Shown: positions 42,245-51,493, numbered from the stretch's first letter. The stretch: DNA of 57,135 bases from Porphyromonas circumdentaria (GCF_900167105.1 NZ_FUXE01000015.1:1-57135); one strand, 5' to 3'. Translations and numbers: made by a program. Notes: generated from the sequence alone by a model not told the origin.

Positions 42245-42415
42245 CGATATACCCAGAAAAGTGCTTACTTGTTTCTTTTTCAAAGGGAATAGCCTCGCGA
42301 AAGAGCCATGTGGGAAAGCCTGAAAAAGCTGTTTTACAACTATTTATCGAGCTTTTAACGGGCAATAAATCCAAAAGGATAAAGTGTGCCAAAGGTTGCT
42401 ATGTGCGATGGAGAA

Positions 42416-42503
42416 AGTTCTCTCCTATGCAAACTTCAGTTTCCACTAATGGAAACTAAAGTTTAGATATATCAAAACTTGAGTTTGTATAGGAGGAAAC
42501 TCC
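42416..42503. repeat. 22-bp tandem repeats (locus 5)
   Basis: Four units begin at 42416, 42438, 42460 and 42482 with AGTT(T/C). The second is nearly an inverted repeat of itself (AGTTTCC ... GGAAACT). Confidence 0.8.
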
Positions 42504-42786
42504 AGCCATGTTCTACCTGCACTTTGCCAACCTCTAATCCTGCTCTCAATCATCCTCTAAAAAATCAAGAAAAAGAGGCTTTTCAACTCTTCAGATGGAG
42601 CAAACAAATTTGAGTAGCAGTGTATGTCTTCTAAAAATTTTAATTACCTTGGCGCAAGATATTTGCAGTTTTTCAATCATTAACTGTCTGTTTTTTCAAA
42701 AGTATATCAACTTGTAAAACTATTAAACGATAAAGGATAGACTATTCTTTCAAAGAAGAAACGATAATCTTACAAATAAAAAGCGT

Positions 42787-44409
42787 ATGAAAACTAACAG
42801 ATTGTACACATGGATTGTGGCACTTTTCGTTGCCATAGTTTTTGTCCCACTAACCCGAGCACAAAATGCTGTAATAGGGGGTGAGGACACAAAGGTCGAT
42901 TATGCCAATTGGCTATTGGGCATGAAGACAAAGCTCTGCGTTGCCGATAATGGATGGATGTACATCATGAGCTATACGGTCGATGAGGCGGGAAATACGG
43001 TCGTTAAAGTGTTTCGCTCCATAGACGATGGAGTAACCTTTGAAAAACTAAAGCAGTGGAAAGCACCCGATAAATGGGTTTATCCGCAGGTTGATATTAT
43101 GGTAACGGGTAAGAATAAGTCGGATATTAAGCTCTGGGTGGCAGAACTGGCCAACAATGCAGAGGAAAATAGGGGAGCGATGAAAATAAAAACTTTCGAT
43201 GCCGACTTGATGGAGGCTACAGAGATACTCTCCAAGGAGTTTAATGGTCGGTTGTATGCCGTTTCCATCGCCTCTGACTACCAGTCGCCCTCCTCGCACT
43301 CGGAACCTTTTGGGGTTGCCATTGCCCTTACGGGGTATGATGAGGGTAAGAACGAGAGCTTCCTTCACTACTATTACTCTTTGGATGGAGGAAAGAGTTT
43401 CGCCGACAAGGGTATCTACCATCAGAGCGAAGAGCATGGACTCGGGAGTGTGAACCTCTCTCTGGGAAGTACTTCTGAAGGTATGAATCATGATGGATGG
43501 TCTTTGATGGGAGTTGTCTTTGAGATGAATGTGGGGGAAATCGGCTTCCTGACCAACTTCATAAACTACGATGACGCGTACAAGATGACACAACCTATAA
43601 AGGTAAATGACGAGGGGGACAATACGTATGACCCCAAAATCCAAATGATGCTTAATAGAGAGAGCAACAACACAGTAGCGGGGAAGGCGTGTCATAACTT
43701 CATAATAACCTACACAGATTGGTCAGAAGAAGAAGGGCTAAATATTATCTATCTCTACCCCAAGGAAAGTTTTTCCTATAAAAAAGGTGATACCCACTCC
43801 TCTATGGATGACTTGAATAGACTGGCTTTTGCAAAATCTGTTGAAAATGACCATGCTGCCAGCATTAAGTACGATACGCGCAATAACCGTTATAGGTTCT
43901 CTTGGGTACATGAGAAGGTAAAGGGTGAAGAGTGGGAAATCCTGTACCGATGGGCCGATTACGATAAAATAAATGACCCAAATGGTTGGAGCGAGAGTTA
44001 CATATGTGCTACTTCTTCCCATCCTCTTTTTTGCACGAGCGTAGAATTCAATCCTGTGAAGGAAAAGGCTTGCTGGGCTTGGGTAGAAGAATTTACTGAC
44101 GAAACGATAGTAGGGACACTATGGATGGACGCTGAGTGGGAGAGACTTACTGCAACGGAAGAAATCATCTTCCACAAGGTCGGAATGGAGCTTTACCCCA
44201 ATCCCGCGCATGACTACACGACGATACGCTTGGAAAAAGAGGGCAACTACCAAGCTATGCTCTACGATGTAGAGGGTAAGATGGTTAGAAGCTTCGCTTT
44301 CGAGGGTAATGAATATAAACTGGAAGTGCAAGATTTGCCATGTGGCAACTACTACCTGCGCACTACATCGGGTAACGATAGTTACACGGCCCAACTCTTA
44401 GTAGAGTAA
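42787..44409 (+). CDS. Secreted BNR/sialidase-like protein with T9SS sorting domain
   Basis: 540 residues. Signal peptide 'YTWIVALFVAIVFVPLTRAQ'. The main domain (about 30-440) is beta-propeller-like with Asp-box-type sequences 'FRSIDDGVTFEKLK' and 'YYSLDGGKSFADKG'. The C-terminal 75 residues ('GMELYPNPAHDYTTIRLEKE', 'LPCGNYYLRTTSGNDSYTA') are a clear type A sorting domain for T9SS export and surface attachment. No catalytic Arg triad or Tyr of a sialidase was identified, so binding rather than cleavage is possible. Monocistronic, with a terminator at 44486. Confidence 0.82.
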   Translation: MKTNRLYTWIVALFVAIVFVPLTRAQNAVIGGEDTKVDYANWLLGMKTKLCVADNGWMYIMSYTVDEAGNTVVKVFRSIDDGVTFEKLKQWKAPDKWVYPQVDIMVTGKNKSDIKLWVAELANNAEENRGAMKIKTFDADLMEATEILSKEFNGRLYAVSIASDYQSPSSHSEPFGVAIALTGYDEGKNESFLHYYYSLDGGKSFADKGIYHQSEEHGLGSVNLSLGSTSEGMNHDGWSLMGVVFEMNVGEIGFLTNFINYDDAYKMTQPIKVNDEGDNTYDPKIQMMLNRESNNTVAGKACHNFIITYTDWSEEEGLNIIYLYPKESFSYKKGDTHSSMDDLNRLAFAKSVENDHAASIKYDTRNNRYRFSWVHEKVKGEEWEILYRWADYDKINDPNGWSESYICATSSHPLFCTSVEFNPVKEKACWAWVEEFTDETIVGTLWMDAEWERLTATEEIIFHKVGMELYPNPAHDYTTIRLEKEGNYQAMLYDVEGKMVRSFAFEGNEYKLEVQDLPCGNYYLRTTSGNDSYTAQLLVE

Positions 44410-44485
44410 GCTCAATAACTCGGAGCGAATACCCTGCTTGTATAGGGTACTCGCACTGCTCTCGCCCGTAACGAGAGTAAACAGA

Positions 44486-44525
44486 AAGAGGCTACGTTGG
44501 TAATACGGCGCAGCCTCTTCTCTTG
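44486..44525 (+). terminator. Intrinsic terminator of the BNR-like gene
   Basis: AAGAGGCT (44486-44493) pairs with AGCCTCTT (44512-44519), followed by CTCTTG. The T tract is short. Confidence 0.6.
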
Positions 44526-44591
44526 TATATCCAGCACCCTAAACGTAGCGTATAGCTCTGAAAAGTCTTACTAAGGGCATAAAAAGATGTC

Positions 44592-44623
44592 ACCGATGCA
44601 GAGTTATTTTGCTCTGCATCGGT
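44592..44623. repeat. Perfect 12-bp hairpin
   Basis: ACCGATGCAGAG (44592-44603) and CTCTGCATCGGT (44612-44623) flank the 8-nt loop TTATTTTG. No T run follows on the plus strand; on the minus strand a TTTTT lies a few bases beyond, so it may be a terminator there. Confidence 0.7.
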
Positions 44624-45316
44624 TCTATCGAACTAGTTGAAAAGAATGAAAAAGTAAGTATGAAGATTAAAAATGATAGTAGTATGAATTGTGTGTTACC
44701 CACCTATATAAGGATTATTTATCTTTCCCCAATTAAATTGTAAGCGATGGTTTTCTTTCAAAGAATTGGTTACAGTTCGGTTTGGGTCTCTATTCTCCCG
44801 CATAGCCTACGCTTAGGCGACGGACAAAAAGCCTCACTTCCACGACAGGGAGTTATTCGGGAGAGAAAGTTGACACAGATTGTACAAACCAATACGCTCC
44901 ATCGAAATACAGGCCTTTACGCGCACAAAAATACAATGAAGAGGAGCAGATTTCCAAAATAATGAAATACCTATTAATAATTATTTTCTCTCTTTTAATA
45001 CATAATTATAGGGGTGTGATCTCCTTTTCATGAGGTTAGAAGGCTTTTTCTCCTTCATAAAAATGGGTCGGAGTGGCACCCTATCTCCCAAAAGTAAGGA
45101 GGTACTTTTGTGCTCAGAAACGCAAAGAGTAGAAACACTTTTTGAAGCTGAGATCTTTGAAATTTGAGTAAGGCACACAGGGCTATCGGGACAATCTTTG
45201 GAGCCGTGTAAAGAGTGTCGTAGAGCATCGCCTCTCCCACCCTATCCACTATCCTTATTGTAAAGAGATCATGAAAAACACCAATAGTAATAACCTTAAA
45301 ACAATAATCTAAAACT

Positions 45317-45814
45317 ATGGCATTAAAATTCAAATTAATCGAACGAGAAATGAAAATCGGCAAAAAAGCAGGTCATAAACTCTTCTTTGCCCAGCAAGTA
45401 ACACAGGGTAGAATATCCTTTGACAAGCTATGCAATATCATAGCCGAGAGTTCTACCGTCTCTTCTGCCGATGTCAAGGCCGTTATCGACCGTTTGGCAC
45501 ATGTATTTGGCCAATTCCTCACCGAGGGATTCATCATCGATTGTGGCGAACTCGGCTCTTTCCGCCCCACTCTCGGAAGTCAGGGTGTAGAGAAAGAGGA
45601 GGAGTTCAAAACCCATAAACACCTTCGCAAGCCTCGCATCCGCTATTTGGCTCCTCGCAGTTTCAATGCACTTACTCTGGCAGGGTTTCAACGTATCGAC
45701 AAGAACCCCAATAAACCAGATGGCAATGGCACAGCACCGCTACCTCCTTCACCAGGAGGCTCTGTACCTCCCCCTCCTGCACAGGGAGGAGAAGAGAGTG
45801 GTGAGGGCATCTAA
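45317..45814 (+). CDS. HU-like (HU-HIG type) DNA-binding protein with proline-rich tail
   Basis: 165 residues. The first 120 or so ('MALKFKLIEREMKIGKKAGH', 'QVTQGRISFDKLCNIIAESS', 'VIDRLAHVFGQFLTEGFIID') form an HU/IHF-like fold of the Bacteroidetes 'HU-HIG' type. 'GELGSFRPTLGSQGVEKEEE' covers the DNA-binding arm region. The last 40 residues are a proline/glycine-rich tail ('PPSPGGSVPPPPAQGGEE'). Many paralogues occur in Bacteroidales genomes. The gene is followed by a small membrane protein gene, a common pairing in this order. Confidence 0.85.
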   Translation: MALKFKLIEREMKIGKKAGHKLFFAQQVTQGRISFDKLCNIIAESSTVSSADVKAVIDRLAHVFGQFLTEGFIIDCGELGSFRPTLGSQGVEKEEEFKTHKHLRKPRIRYLAPRSFNALTLAGFQRIDKNPNKPDGNGTAPLPPSPGGSVPPPPAQGGEESGEGI

Positions 45815-45971
45815 TCACACCTCGTAAGGCTTTCTTCGGCTCCAAATAACACACCCGATGCAGACTGTAAACCCTTCTGTTTCTATTTGTTTGCAGAGCT
45901 CCTTGTCTTTGTAGCTAACCCCTACGCGGCAAGGGGCTTATTTTATTAACCTTTTAATCTAACAAACAACT

Positions 45972-46178
45972 ATGGACATTGTAAACATTATTGCCGCTTT
46001 AGGCGGTTGGGAATTGGTACGATTTGTTCTGAACTATCTCTTTTACCGTCGTCGAGAGGGCGAGCCCCCTTCTTGCTCAAAGAAAGACTTCGACGGAGAG
46101 GCTAAACCTCAGGAAGAGGAGAATCCCAAGGCGCAAGAGGGAGAAGAAGAGGACGTGACAGCCTCTCCCGAAGAGTAA
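45972..46178 (+). CDS. Small membrane protein with acidic tail
   Basis: 68 residues: 'MDIVNIIAALGGWELVRFVL' forms an amphipathic or membrane helix, then basic 'YRRREGEPPS' and a Glu/Lys-rich tail. I recall the 'GGWE..' start from short proteins next to HU-like genes in Bacteroidales. Function unknown; 157 bp after the HU-like gene, with an imperfect CCCCT / AGGGG hairpin in between. Confidence 0.6.
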   Translation: MDIVNIIAALGGWELVRFVLNYLFYRRREGEPPSCSKKDFDGEAKPQEEENPKAQEGEEEDVTASPEE

Positions 46179-46294
46179 AACACCTCCCCGACACCCCCTG
46201 GTAGTAAGAGGTGTCCCGTGCAACAGAATTTTGTGAGACTTTGTAGGATAGTTCTTTTTTACAATGCTCTCCAAAGAGGGTGCCTATCTACGAC

Positions 46295-46483
46295 AAGGGG
46301 CTGTGTCAAAATTCATTTTTGGCGCAGCCCCTTCTACGGTTTATGAGAAATCTTCCCCTAAAAAAGTAAAACTTTGGTATTTAACTAAAAATATGTAGAT
46401 TTGCAAAAGAAAGAGGCTCTTGTGTTCTTTTTTTTCTGGTAATCTGGTTTTAATAACAAACAATAATGATATAAATCAACAAA
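46295..46483 (+). repeat. Duplicated upstream block, copy 1
   Basis: About 189 bp nearly identical to 55456-55643, with only a handful of substitutions. It starts with a terminator-like hairpin (AAGGGGCTG / CAGCCCCTT, 46295-46333) and ends at the start codon. Confidence 0.9.
46373..46403 (+). promoter_or_regulatory. Promoter of repeat-protein gene 1
   Basis: TTTG (46373-46376), 19-bp spacer, TAGATTTG (46396-46403). The same boxes recur at 55534-55564. Confidence 0.75.
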
Positions 46484-47908
46484 ATGAAAAAACTTTCACT
46501 GAGGAACATGTCCGTGGCGATAGCTACGCTGTTCATTGTAATGTTTGCGATGCCTTTTATGGCAAAAGCGCAGACCCAATACGGCCTCATTATAGCAGGG
46601 GTTTCAGTAACGTCGGAGAATTGTAATGACCTCTCCGTTATTGATGGCGTTAGCGGAACGGTTAAGTACGCCCCGAGTAGTAACACCCTCACGCTGGAGG
46701 ATGCAACGATTAATGTCGGATATGAGAGAAATTGCATTTGGGTGAAAAATACAAGGGAAACAGACCTTATAATCGTAATCAAGGGAACATGCAGACTCTT
46801 CTCTGATGGAGTTCCTGTTTATATTGAGAAAAAAACAACCATTACAGGTGGAGGAACTCTTTTTTCGGAATCAGCCAATGACGTCGGAATTTACTTGAAA
46901 GGTACCCATCTTACTATTGATGGCTGTCGTGTAGAAGCCAAAGGTATACAGGGCATAGGGGGCCCTGATGGAAATCTCACCATCAAGAAGGCAACAGTAA
47001 CCGCAGAAGGGAGCAGAGGTTCAATCGGTGGCGGCTTAGCATCGCTTACGCTCGAGGGCTGTGAAATCACCGAACCAGCAGGGGCGGTATTTAACGAAGG
47101 TAAGTATGCCGTATGTGATGCTGAAGGCAATCTCATCACCAGTAAAGTTGTCATAAAACCTACGGAAGAAGTTATCAAATACAACCTCAAGATAGCAGGG
47201 GTTGAAGTAACGTCAGAGAATTGTAATGACCTCTCTGTCATAGATGGAGTGAGCGGAACGGTAGAGTATGATCTGGATACTGAGACCCTCACCTTGGAGG
47301 ATGCAACGATTGAGGTAGGAGATGATAGAAACTGCATCGAATCAAGAGTAGAAGATCTTACGATTGTAGTCGAAGGAACATGTAGACTCTCTTCCACCAC
47401 TTTTTCTGCATGTAATCTTAGGAGGAATACAACTATTACGGGCGGAGGAACGCTTTCCGCGGCATCAGTCGAGTCTTGTGGAATTTACCTGATTAGACTT
47501 ACTATTGATGGCTGTCGTGTGGAAGCCAAAGGAGAATATGGCATAACGGGGGAGGATGGAGAGATAGGGGAGCATCTTACCATCAAGAATGCAACGGTAA
47601 CCGCAGAAGGGAGCACTGGCTCCATCTGCGACTTGGCATCGCTTACGCTCGAGGGGTGTAAAATCACCCATCCAGCAGGGGCGGCATTTAACGAAAGTAA
47701 GCATGCCGTATGTGATGCCGATGGCAATATCATCAAAAGTAAGATTGACATAAAGCCTGGCGACCCAGATGCTATTGAACGCATTAGCCTGGAAGAGCCT
47801 GCTTATCGTGGCATATACAACCTACTCGGTATTAAACTCAATATCCCGTTTGAGCAACTGCCTTCTGGGGTCTACATTGTAGATGGCGTGAAAGTGTTTA
47901 AGAAGTAA
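46484..47908 (+). CDS. Secreted beta-helix-like repeat protein, paralogue 1
   Basis: 474 residues. Signal peptide with 'VAIATLFIVMFAMPFMAKAQ'. Two tandem units of about 200 residues begin at 46580 and 47180 with 'IAGVxVTSENCNDLSVIDG' and 'VSGTV.Y'. Each has 'TLTLEDATI', 'ITGGGTL', 'LTIDGCRVEAKG', 'LTIKNATVTAEGS' and 'SLTLEGC.IT', typical of parallel beta-helix or carbohydrate-binding repeats. The C-terminus 'YRGIYNLLGIKLNI' and 'LPSGVYIVDGVKVFKK' is the short Bacteroidetes end motif that may serve T9SS export. Unit identity suggests recent amplification. A terminator follows at 47930. Confidence 0.85.
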   Translation: MKKLSLRNMSVAIATLFIVMFAMPFMAKAQTQYGLIIAGVSVTSENCNDLSVIDGVSGTVKYAPSSNTLTLEDATINVGYERNCIWVKNTRETDLIIVIKGTCRLFSDGVPVYIEKKTTITGGGTLFSESANDVGIYLKGTHLTIDGCRVEAKGIQGIGGPDGNLTIKKATVTAEGSRGSIGGGLASLTLEGCEITEPAGAVFNEGKYAVCDAEGNLITSKVVIKPTEEVIKYNLKIAGVEVTSENCNDLSVIDGVSGTVEYDLDTETLTLEDATIEVGDDRNCIESRVEDLTIVVEGTCRLSSTTFSACNLRRNTTITGGGTLSAASVESCGIYLIRLTIDGCRVEAKGEYGITGEDGEIGEHLTIKNATVTAEGSTGSICDLASLTLEGCKITHPAGAAFNESKHAVCDADGNIIKSKIDIKPGDPDAIERISLEEPAYRGIYNLLGIKLNIPFEQLPSGVYIVDGVKVFKK

Positions 47909-47929
47909 GTAAAATCCTAAAGAGAAAAG

Positions 47930-47974
47930 AGAGGGCTGCGGCAAAACTGAATTCGCCACAGCCCTCTTTCTTTT
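47930..47974 (+). terminator. Intrinsic terminator of repeat-protein gene 1
   Basis: AGAGGGCTG (47930-47938) pairs with CAGCCCTCT (47959-47967), followed by TTCTTTT. The inner part resembles the hairpin at 46295. Confidence 0.8.
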
Positions 47975-48062
47975 GTCCCCAATAGGCTTAAAGGGGCAAT
48001 TTTGACGATTACAAACCTTCTCCGATGAAACGAAGCAATGGAAAAACAAATGATGTGAGGCG

Positions 48063-49601
48063 TTAAAGCCCCCACGAAGCACGGTCGAGGCCTCTATAAA
48101 GTATCGCTTCGGCGATATGTTCTGCCGTAACGGCTTCGGAGTTGGCAAGGTCGGCAATGGTACGAGCTACCTTTAGAATGCGGTCATAGGCGCGTGCCGA
48201 CAAGCCCAGACGCTCCATCGCCTGCTTCAGTCGCTTCAGTCCCTCCTCATCGGGGCGCGCATACAAAGCGGTAAGTTTCGGGGGCATCTGAGCGTTACAG
48301 TGGATATGAGGGAATGCCTTAAACCGCTCCGTTTGTCGCTCTCGAGCCTTCAAAACTCGCTCCCGAATGCGTAGAGAAGACTCCGCTGGTGTCGCATCGG
48401 AAATCTCTTCAAATGCTACAGGGGCAATCTCCACCTGTATGTCGATGCGGTCCATCAAAGGCCCCGAGACTTTTGCAAGATACTTCTGCACCGCTCCCGA
48501 AGCACAGGAACACGTTCGGGTCGGGTGGTTGTAGTAACCGCATGGGCAGGGATTCATAGCTGCCACAAGCATAAACGATGCAGGATAATCGACCGTCGCC
48601 TTGGCGCGGGCTACGGTTATGGTACGTTCCTCCATCGGCTGACGCATCAGTTCGAGTACATTACGGTTAAACTCTGCTAACTCATCTAAGAAAAGGACAC
48701 CATTGTGCGCCAAACTTATCTCGCCCGGACGGGGATTTACCCCTCCACCGACAAGCGCAGGCACCGAAACCGAGTGATGCGGTGCTCTGAAAGGACGATG
48801 CGAAAGAAGTGTGGTATGAGGGGGAAGTTTCCCTGCCACGGAATAGACCTTAGTAGTCTCTAAGGCTTCGCTTAGGGTAAAAGGAGGCAATATGCCTGCC
48901 ACTCTCTTTGCCATCATCGATTTGCCCGATCCAGGGGCTCCTACCATAAGGATATTATGCCCTCCAGCCGCCGCCACTTCGAGGGCACGCTTTACATTTT
49001 CTTGTCCCTTAACATCGCTGAAATCATAGAGTACTTCGCCCTGCTGACGCCCAAACTCAGCTCGAGTATCTACCTCGATGGGCGATAAAGAGATCCGTCC
49101 CTCGAGAAAATCTACCACTTCAGAAAGCGTATCGGCTGCATAGACTTTGAGCCGATTGACCACAGCTGCCTCTCGGGCATTGGCATGGGGAACGAGCAAG
49201 CCCTCGAAGCCTTCTGCCCTTGCCTTTATAGCTATCGGTAGTACTCCCTTTACAGGTCTCAGATGACCATCGAGCGAAAGCTCTCCGACCATCATATAAC
49301 GAGCCAAATGGGCACTTTGCAACTGACCGCAAGCAGCAATCATTCCTACCGCTATGGGCAGGTCATAAGCCGTTCCCTCTTTCTTGAGATCGGCAGGACT
49401 TAAATTGACCACCATCCGTTTGCCATGGAGACGAAAACCCGAGTTTTGTGCTGCCGTATGGATGCGGTCATAGCTCTCACGCACAGAAGCATCGGGCAAA
49501 CCTACGATAGAAAATGTAGTGCCCTCTGTGGCGTTTACCTCTACGGTTACCGTGTGGGCGTCTACACTCACCAAAGCAGCTGTAAAGGTATTGACCAACA
49601 T
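48063..49601 (-). CDS. YifB/ComM family Mg-chelatase-like AAA+ ATPase
   Basis: 512 residues. N-terminal S5-like (Lon-related) domain (about 1-170, 'LSPADLKKEGTAYDLPIAVG'), then the AAA+ core: Walker A 'MVGAPGSGKSMMAKRVAGIL', Walker B 'GVLFLDELAEFNRNVLELM', 'RPFRAPHHSVSVPALVGGG', and a cysteine-rich loop 'NPCPCGYYNHPTRTCSC'. ComM drives branch migration during natural transformation in Haemophilus; the Bacteroidetes role is inferred by family. It is convergent with repeat-protein gene 1. Confidence 0.95.
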   Translation of the reverse strand: MLVNTFTAALVSVDAHTVTVEVNATEGTTFSIVGLPDASVRESYDRIHTAAQNSGFRLHGKRMVVNLSPADLKKEGTAYDLPIAVGMIAACGQLQSAHLARYMMVGELSLDGHLRPVKGVLPIAIKARAEGFEGLLVPHANAREAAVVNRLKVYAADTLSEVVDFLEGRISLSPIEVDTRAEFGRQQGEVLYDFSDVKGQENVKRALEVAAAGGHNILMVGAPGSGKSMMAKRVAGILPPFTLSEALETTKVYSVAGKLPPHTTLLSHRPFRAPHHSVSVPALVGGGVNPRPGEISLAHNGVLFLDELAEFNRNVLELMRQPMEERTITVARAKATVDYPASFMLVAAMNPCPCGYYNHPTRTCSCASGAVQKYLAKVSGPLMDRIDIQVEIAPVAFEEISDATPAESSLRIRERVLKARERQTERFKAFPHIHCNAQMPPKLTALYARPDEEGLKRLKQAMERLGLSARAYDRILKVARTIADLANSEAVTAEHIAEAILYRGLDRASWGL

Positions 49602-49623
49602 AAAGTAATAGATGTTAGGGGGA

Positions 49624-50862
49624 TTATCGGTAAGTCTGTTTTTTGCGGACGCTATCGAGGGCTGGCGTTAGTTTATTGCCTCGATACAATATGCGATTTT
49701 CTTTTGTTATGACGACGAAATAGGGCATCTCCTGTACTCCCAAGTGGCGCGAGATATAGCGAAATAGGAGCGGAGAGGGATACTCTGTATAGTAATGTGT
49801 GCTGCGCGCCAAAGAGTCTTGCCATACCACCTTTCGATGGGTGGTATCTGCTCTTACAAGTGTATCGGTACGAGAGGGGATTAGGGTGAGTATCCGAAGC
49901 GATTGGGAGAGAGTATCGGCTCGTAGGGCTTGATACATACCTTGCAAATGCTCATTTCCCCAGAGCGAATCGGTCATGGCAATGAGAAGATAACGCTCTG
50001 CAGTGCCCTTCTCTTCCCACTCTTTACGGAGCGATTGGGGCATAGGGAAGTACTCCTTTATCCGCCACAAAGTATCGGCTCCTCTACTTTTCCAATAGGC
50101 TATATAATTACTCAACCGAAGAAGCTCCATGGGGAGTTGCTCCTCTGGATAGATCTTAAGAAACGCCAAGGCTCCTTCAAAAGAGGCGAAATACTCTTCT
50201 GCCAGTGCGGCGATACCCTCTTTCTCTTTGTTGGCAACGATGAAGTGCGCAGCTTGGGTCTGTATGAAACGCTCCAAACGTCGTCCCTCCTGCACAAGGA
50301 GACTTCTCTCATTTTTTTTCATTGTAGCTCCCTGCTCTCGTAAGCGTAGGTCTATACGATCCAACTCTTGTAACGTTTTTTTCTCTTTACGCACAAATTG
50401 ACGTCTTAGCTCCGCCTCGGGATACCCTCGGGACGTATGCAAACGTGGGGATGCAAAGTCGAGCTCAACGCGTACCTCCCTGCGAGGCGCAAGTTGTACT
50501 GCAAAAGCCCACTCTCCCGTAGTAGGGTAGAGAAAGGCTTTTGCCGTACTGGTTAATGGAAAGTATAATGTTTCTTTGCCCGACTTTCCCGTAAGGCAAA
50601 GAGTATCTACCGATACTTTCTCCAGAGAGTCGGTCATGTGTACCACTAATGTGGTGGTATCTCTCGCTGCCCCCTCCCAATGCAACTGCAAAACCGCCTC
50701 TCGCGGAGGTGTGGAAGAGCAAGCAAAAAGGGAAAAAGCTATTGCAATAAGAGAACTTTGCGATAGAAAAGACAAAAACGAAGAGGAGAAGAGCCTATTA
50801 GATAGAGTATAACCCCAGTGCTTTTCAGGGTAATTCGGCTCTCTCCTCTTCGTGATATTCAT
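49624..50862 (-). CDS. Lipoprotein with thioredoxin-like C-terminal part
   Basis: 412 residues from the ATG at 50862. An upstream ATG at 50934 would overlap the neighbouring gene, so it is rejected. A long N-region leads to 'LIAIAFSLFACSSTP' with lipobox Cys. About 60-150 is beta-rich (DUF4369-like), 150-290 helical (charged), and the last 130 residues ('RSTHYYTEYPSPLLFRYISR', 'MPYFVVITKENRILYRGNKL') resemble the end of a thioredoxin fold without a CxxC. A redox role is therefore doubtful. Function unknown; 22 bp before the yifB start in the same direction. Confidence 0.65.
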   Translation of the reverse strand: MNITKRREPNYPEKHWGYTLSNRLFSSSFLSFLSQSSLIAIAFSLFACSSTPPREAVLQLHWEGAARDTTTLVVHMTDSLEKVSVDTLCLTGKSGKETLYFPLTSTAKAFLYPTTGEWAFAVQLAPRREVRVELDFASPRLHTSRGYPEAELRRQFVRKEKKTLQELDRIDLRLREQGATMKKNERSLLVQEGRRLERFIQTQAAHFIVANKEKEGIAALAEEYFASFEGALAFLKIYPEEQLPMELLRLSNYIAYWKSRGADTLWRIKEYFPMPQSLRKEWEEKGTAERYLLIAMTDSLWGNEHLQGMYQALRADTLSQSLRILTLIPSRTDTLVRADTTHRKVVWQDSLARSTHYYTEYPSPLLFRYISRHLGVQEMPYFVVITKENRILYRGNKLTPALDSVRKKQTYR

Positions 50863-50917
50863 GCTACTCCTAAATATAAAATCTACGAGTATTGTATTCT
50901 TATGGGTAAAATCTGGG

Positions 50918-51493
50918 TTAGAAGCTGTATCCAAATCGGATGTAACCTCCGATGGGAATATTGCTCATAGCCCTACTGTTCAGTGAAAAAAACGGACTTA
51001 CCCCAGCTGCAAAGAAGAAGCCCTCGGTAGCAGGCTGAAAACGCCACCCAAAGATGGGGCTTATACCAATGCCATAGTACTCCTTGCGAACATAATCTGT
51101 ATCATAACCCCCCGAATAGGAATCATAGTTGTAATTACGAAAAGTCTCCACACTCCTCATAAAAGGAGTTACAACGACTCCCATTTCAAAGAAACTATTT
51201 CTGGTACCCATGAGGAAATTGAATCCAAGGGGAAGAGAAGCTATAACGAAATCGGGTGCGACAAATAGCCCCAAACCGGCACTACCCCCGAGGCCATTTA
51301 CCTTTCCTTTCTCAAAACGTGCATCATAGTTGAACGTAACCCCCAACCCTGGCGTACCTACCTCGGCGAAGAGTACCTTTTTATACTTATTGGGGTTCAT
51401 CTTAGCTTTTCTCTGTGCATGAGATGCGAGAGGGGAAGAGAGCATTGCTATAGAAGCAAGCAAAAAGATTATCTTTTTCATCATGTTGTTCAT
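50918..51493 (-). CDS. Outer-membrane protein of unknown function
   Basis: 191 residues with signal peptide ('KIIFLLASIAMLSSPLASHA'). Barrel-like strands include 'KVLFAEVGTPGLGVTFNYDA', 'GLGLFVAPDFVIASLPLGFN', 'FFEMGVVVTPFMRS' and a final 'IPIGGYIRFGYSF' ending in Phe. Probably a small outer-membrane barrel. It starts from ATG codons close together (two Met in 'MNNMMKK'). It lies upstream of the lipoprotein gene on the minus strand. Confidence 0.7.
   Translation of the reverse strand: MNNMMKKIIFLLASIAMLSSPLASHAQRKAKMNPNKYKKVLFAEVGTPGLGVTFNYDARFEKGKVNGLGGSAGLGLFVAPDFVIASLPLGFNFLMGTRNSFFEMGVVVTPFMRSVETFRNYNYDSYSGGYDTDYVRKEYYGIGISPIFGWRFQPATEGFFFAAGVSPFFSLNSRAMSNIPIGGYIRFGYSF

Larger units (their letters stand above)
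42137..42786. other. Divergent intergenic region with 22-bp repeats
   Basis: About 650 bp between the efflux operon (-) and a T9SS protein gene (+). It holds the efflux promoter (42213-42244) and the repeat array (42416-42503). A weak plus-strand -7 candidate TACCTTGG is at 42645-42652. No gene is supported. Confidence 0.6.
44410..45316. other. Long gene-poor spacer with hairpins
   Basis: About 900 bp. It contains the terminator at 44486-44525, a perfect 12-bp hairpin (44592-44623) and an AT-rich tail before the HU-like gene. A 71-residue frame (44747-44962) is not supported. A 13-codon frame (45271-45312) ends 4 bp before the HU start codon and might be a leader peptide, but shows nothing distinctive. 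Confidence 0.6.
46179..46483. other. Spacer containing the duplicated promoter block
   Basis: About 305 bp. From 46295 to the ATG it is a near-copy of 55456-55643. The part before 46295 holds only a small hairpin (CACCTC ... GAGGTG). Confidence 0.6.

Noticed and set aside
15512-42503. 22-bp arrays as CRISPR
   Set aside because: The units abut with no spacers, are too short and too divergent, and no cas genes are present.
44747-44962. 71-residue plus-strand frame in the long spacer
   Set aside because: No signal peptide, domain or clear promoter; composition looks random.
45271-45312. 13-codon frame just before the HU-like gene
   Set aside because: Could be a leader peptide, but so short a frame is expected by chance and shows no regulatory residues.
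49624-50934. Longer start (50934) for the thioredoxin-like lipoprotein
   Set aside because: It would overlap the upstream outer-membrane gene and push the signal peptide some 60 residues inside; the ATG at 50862 fits better.
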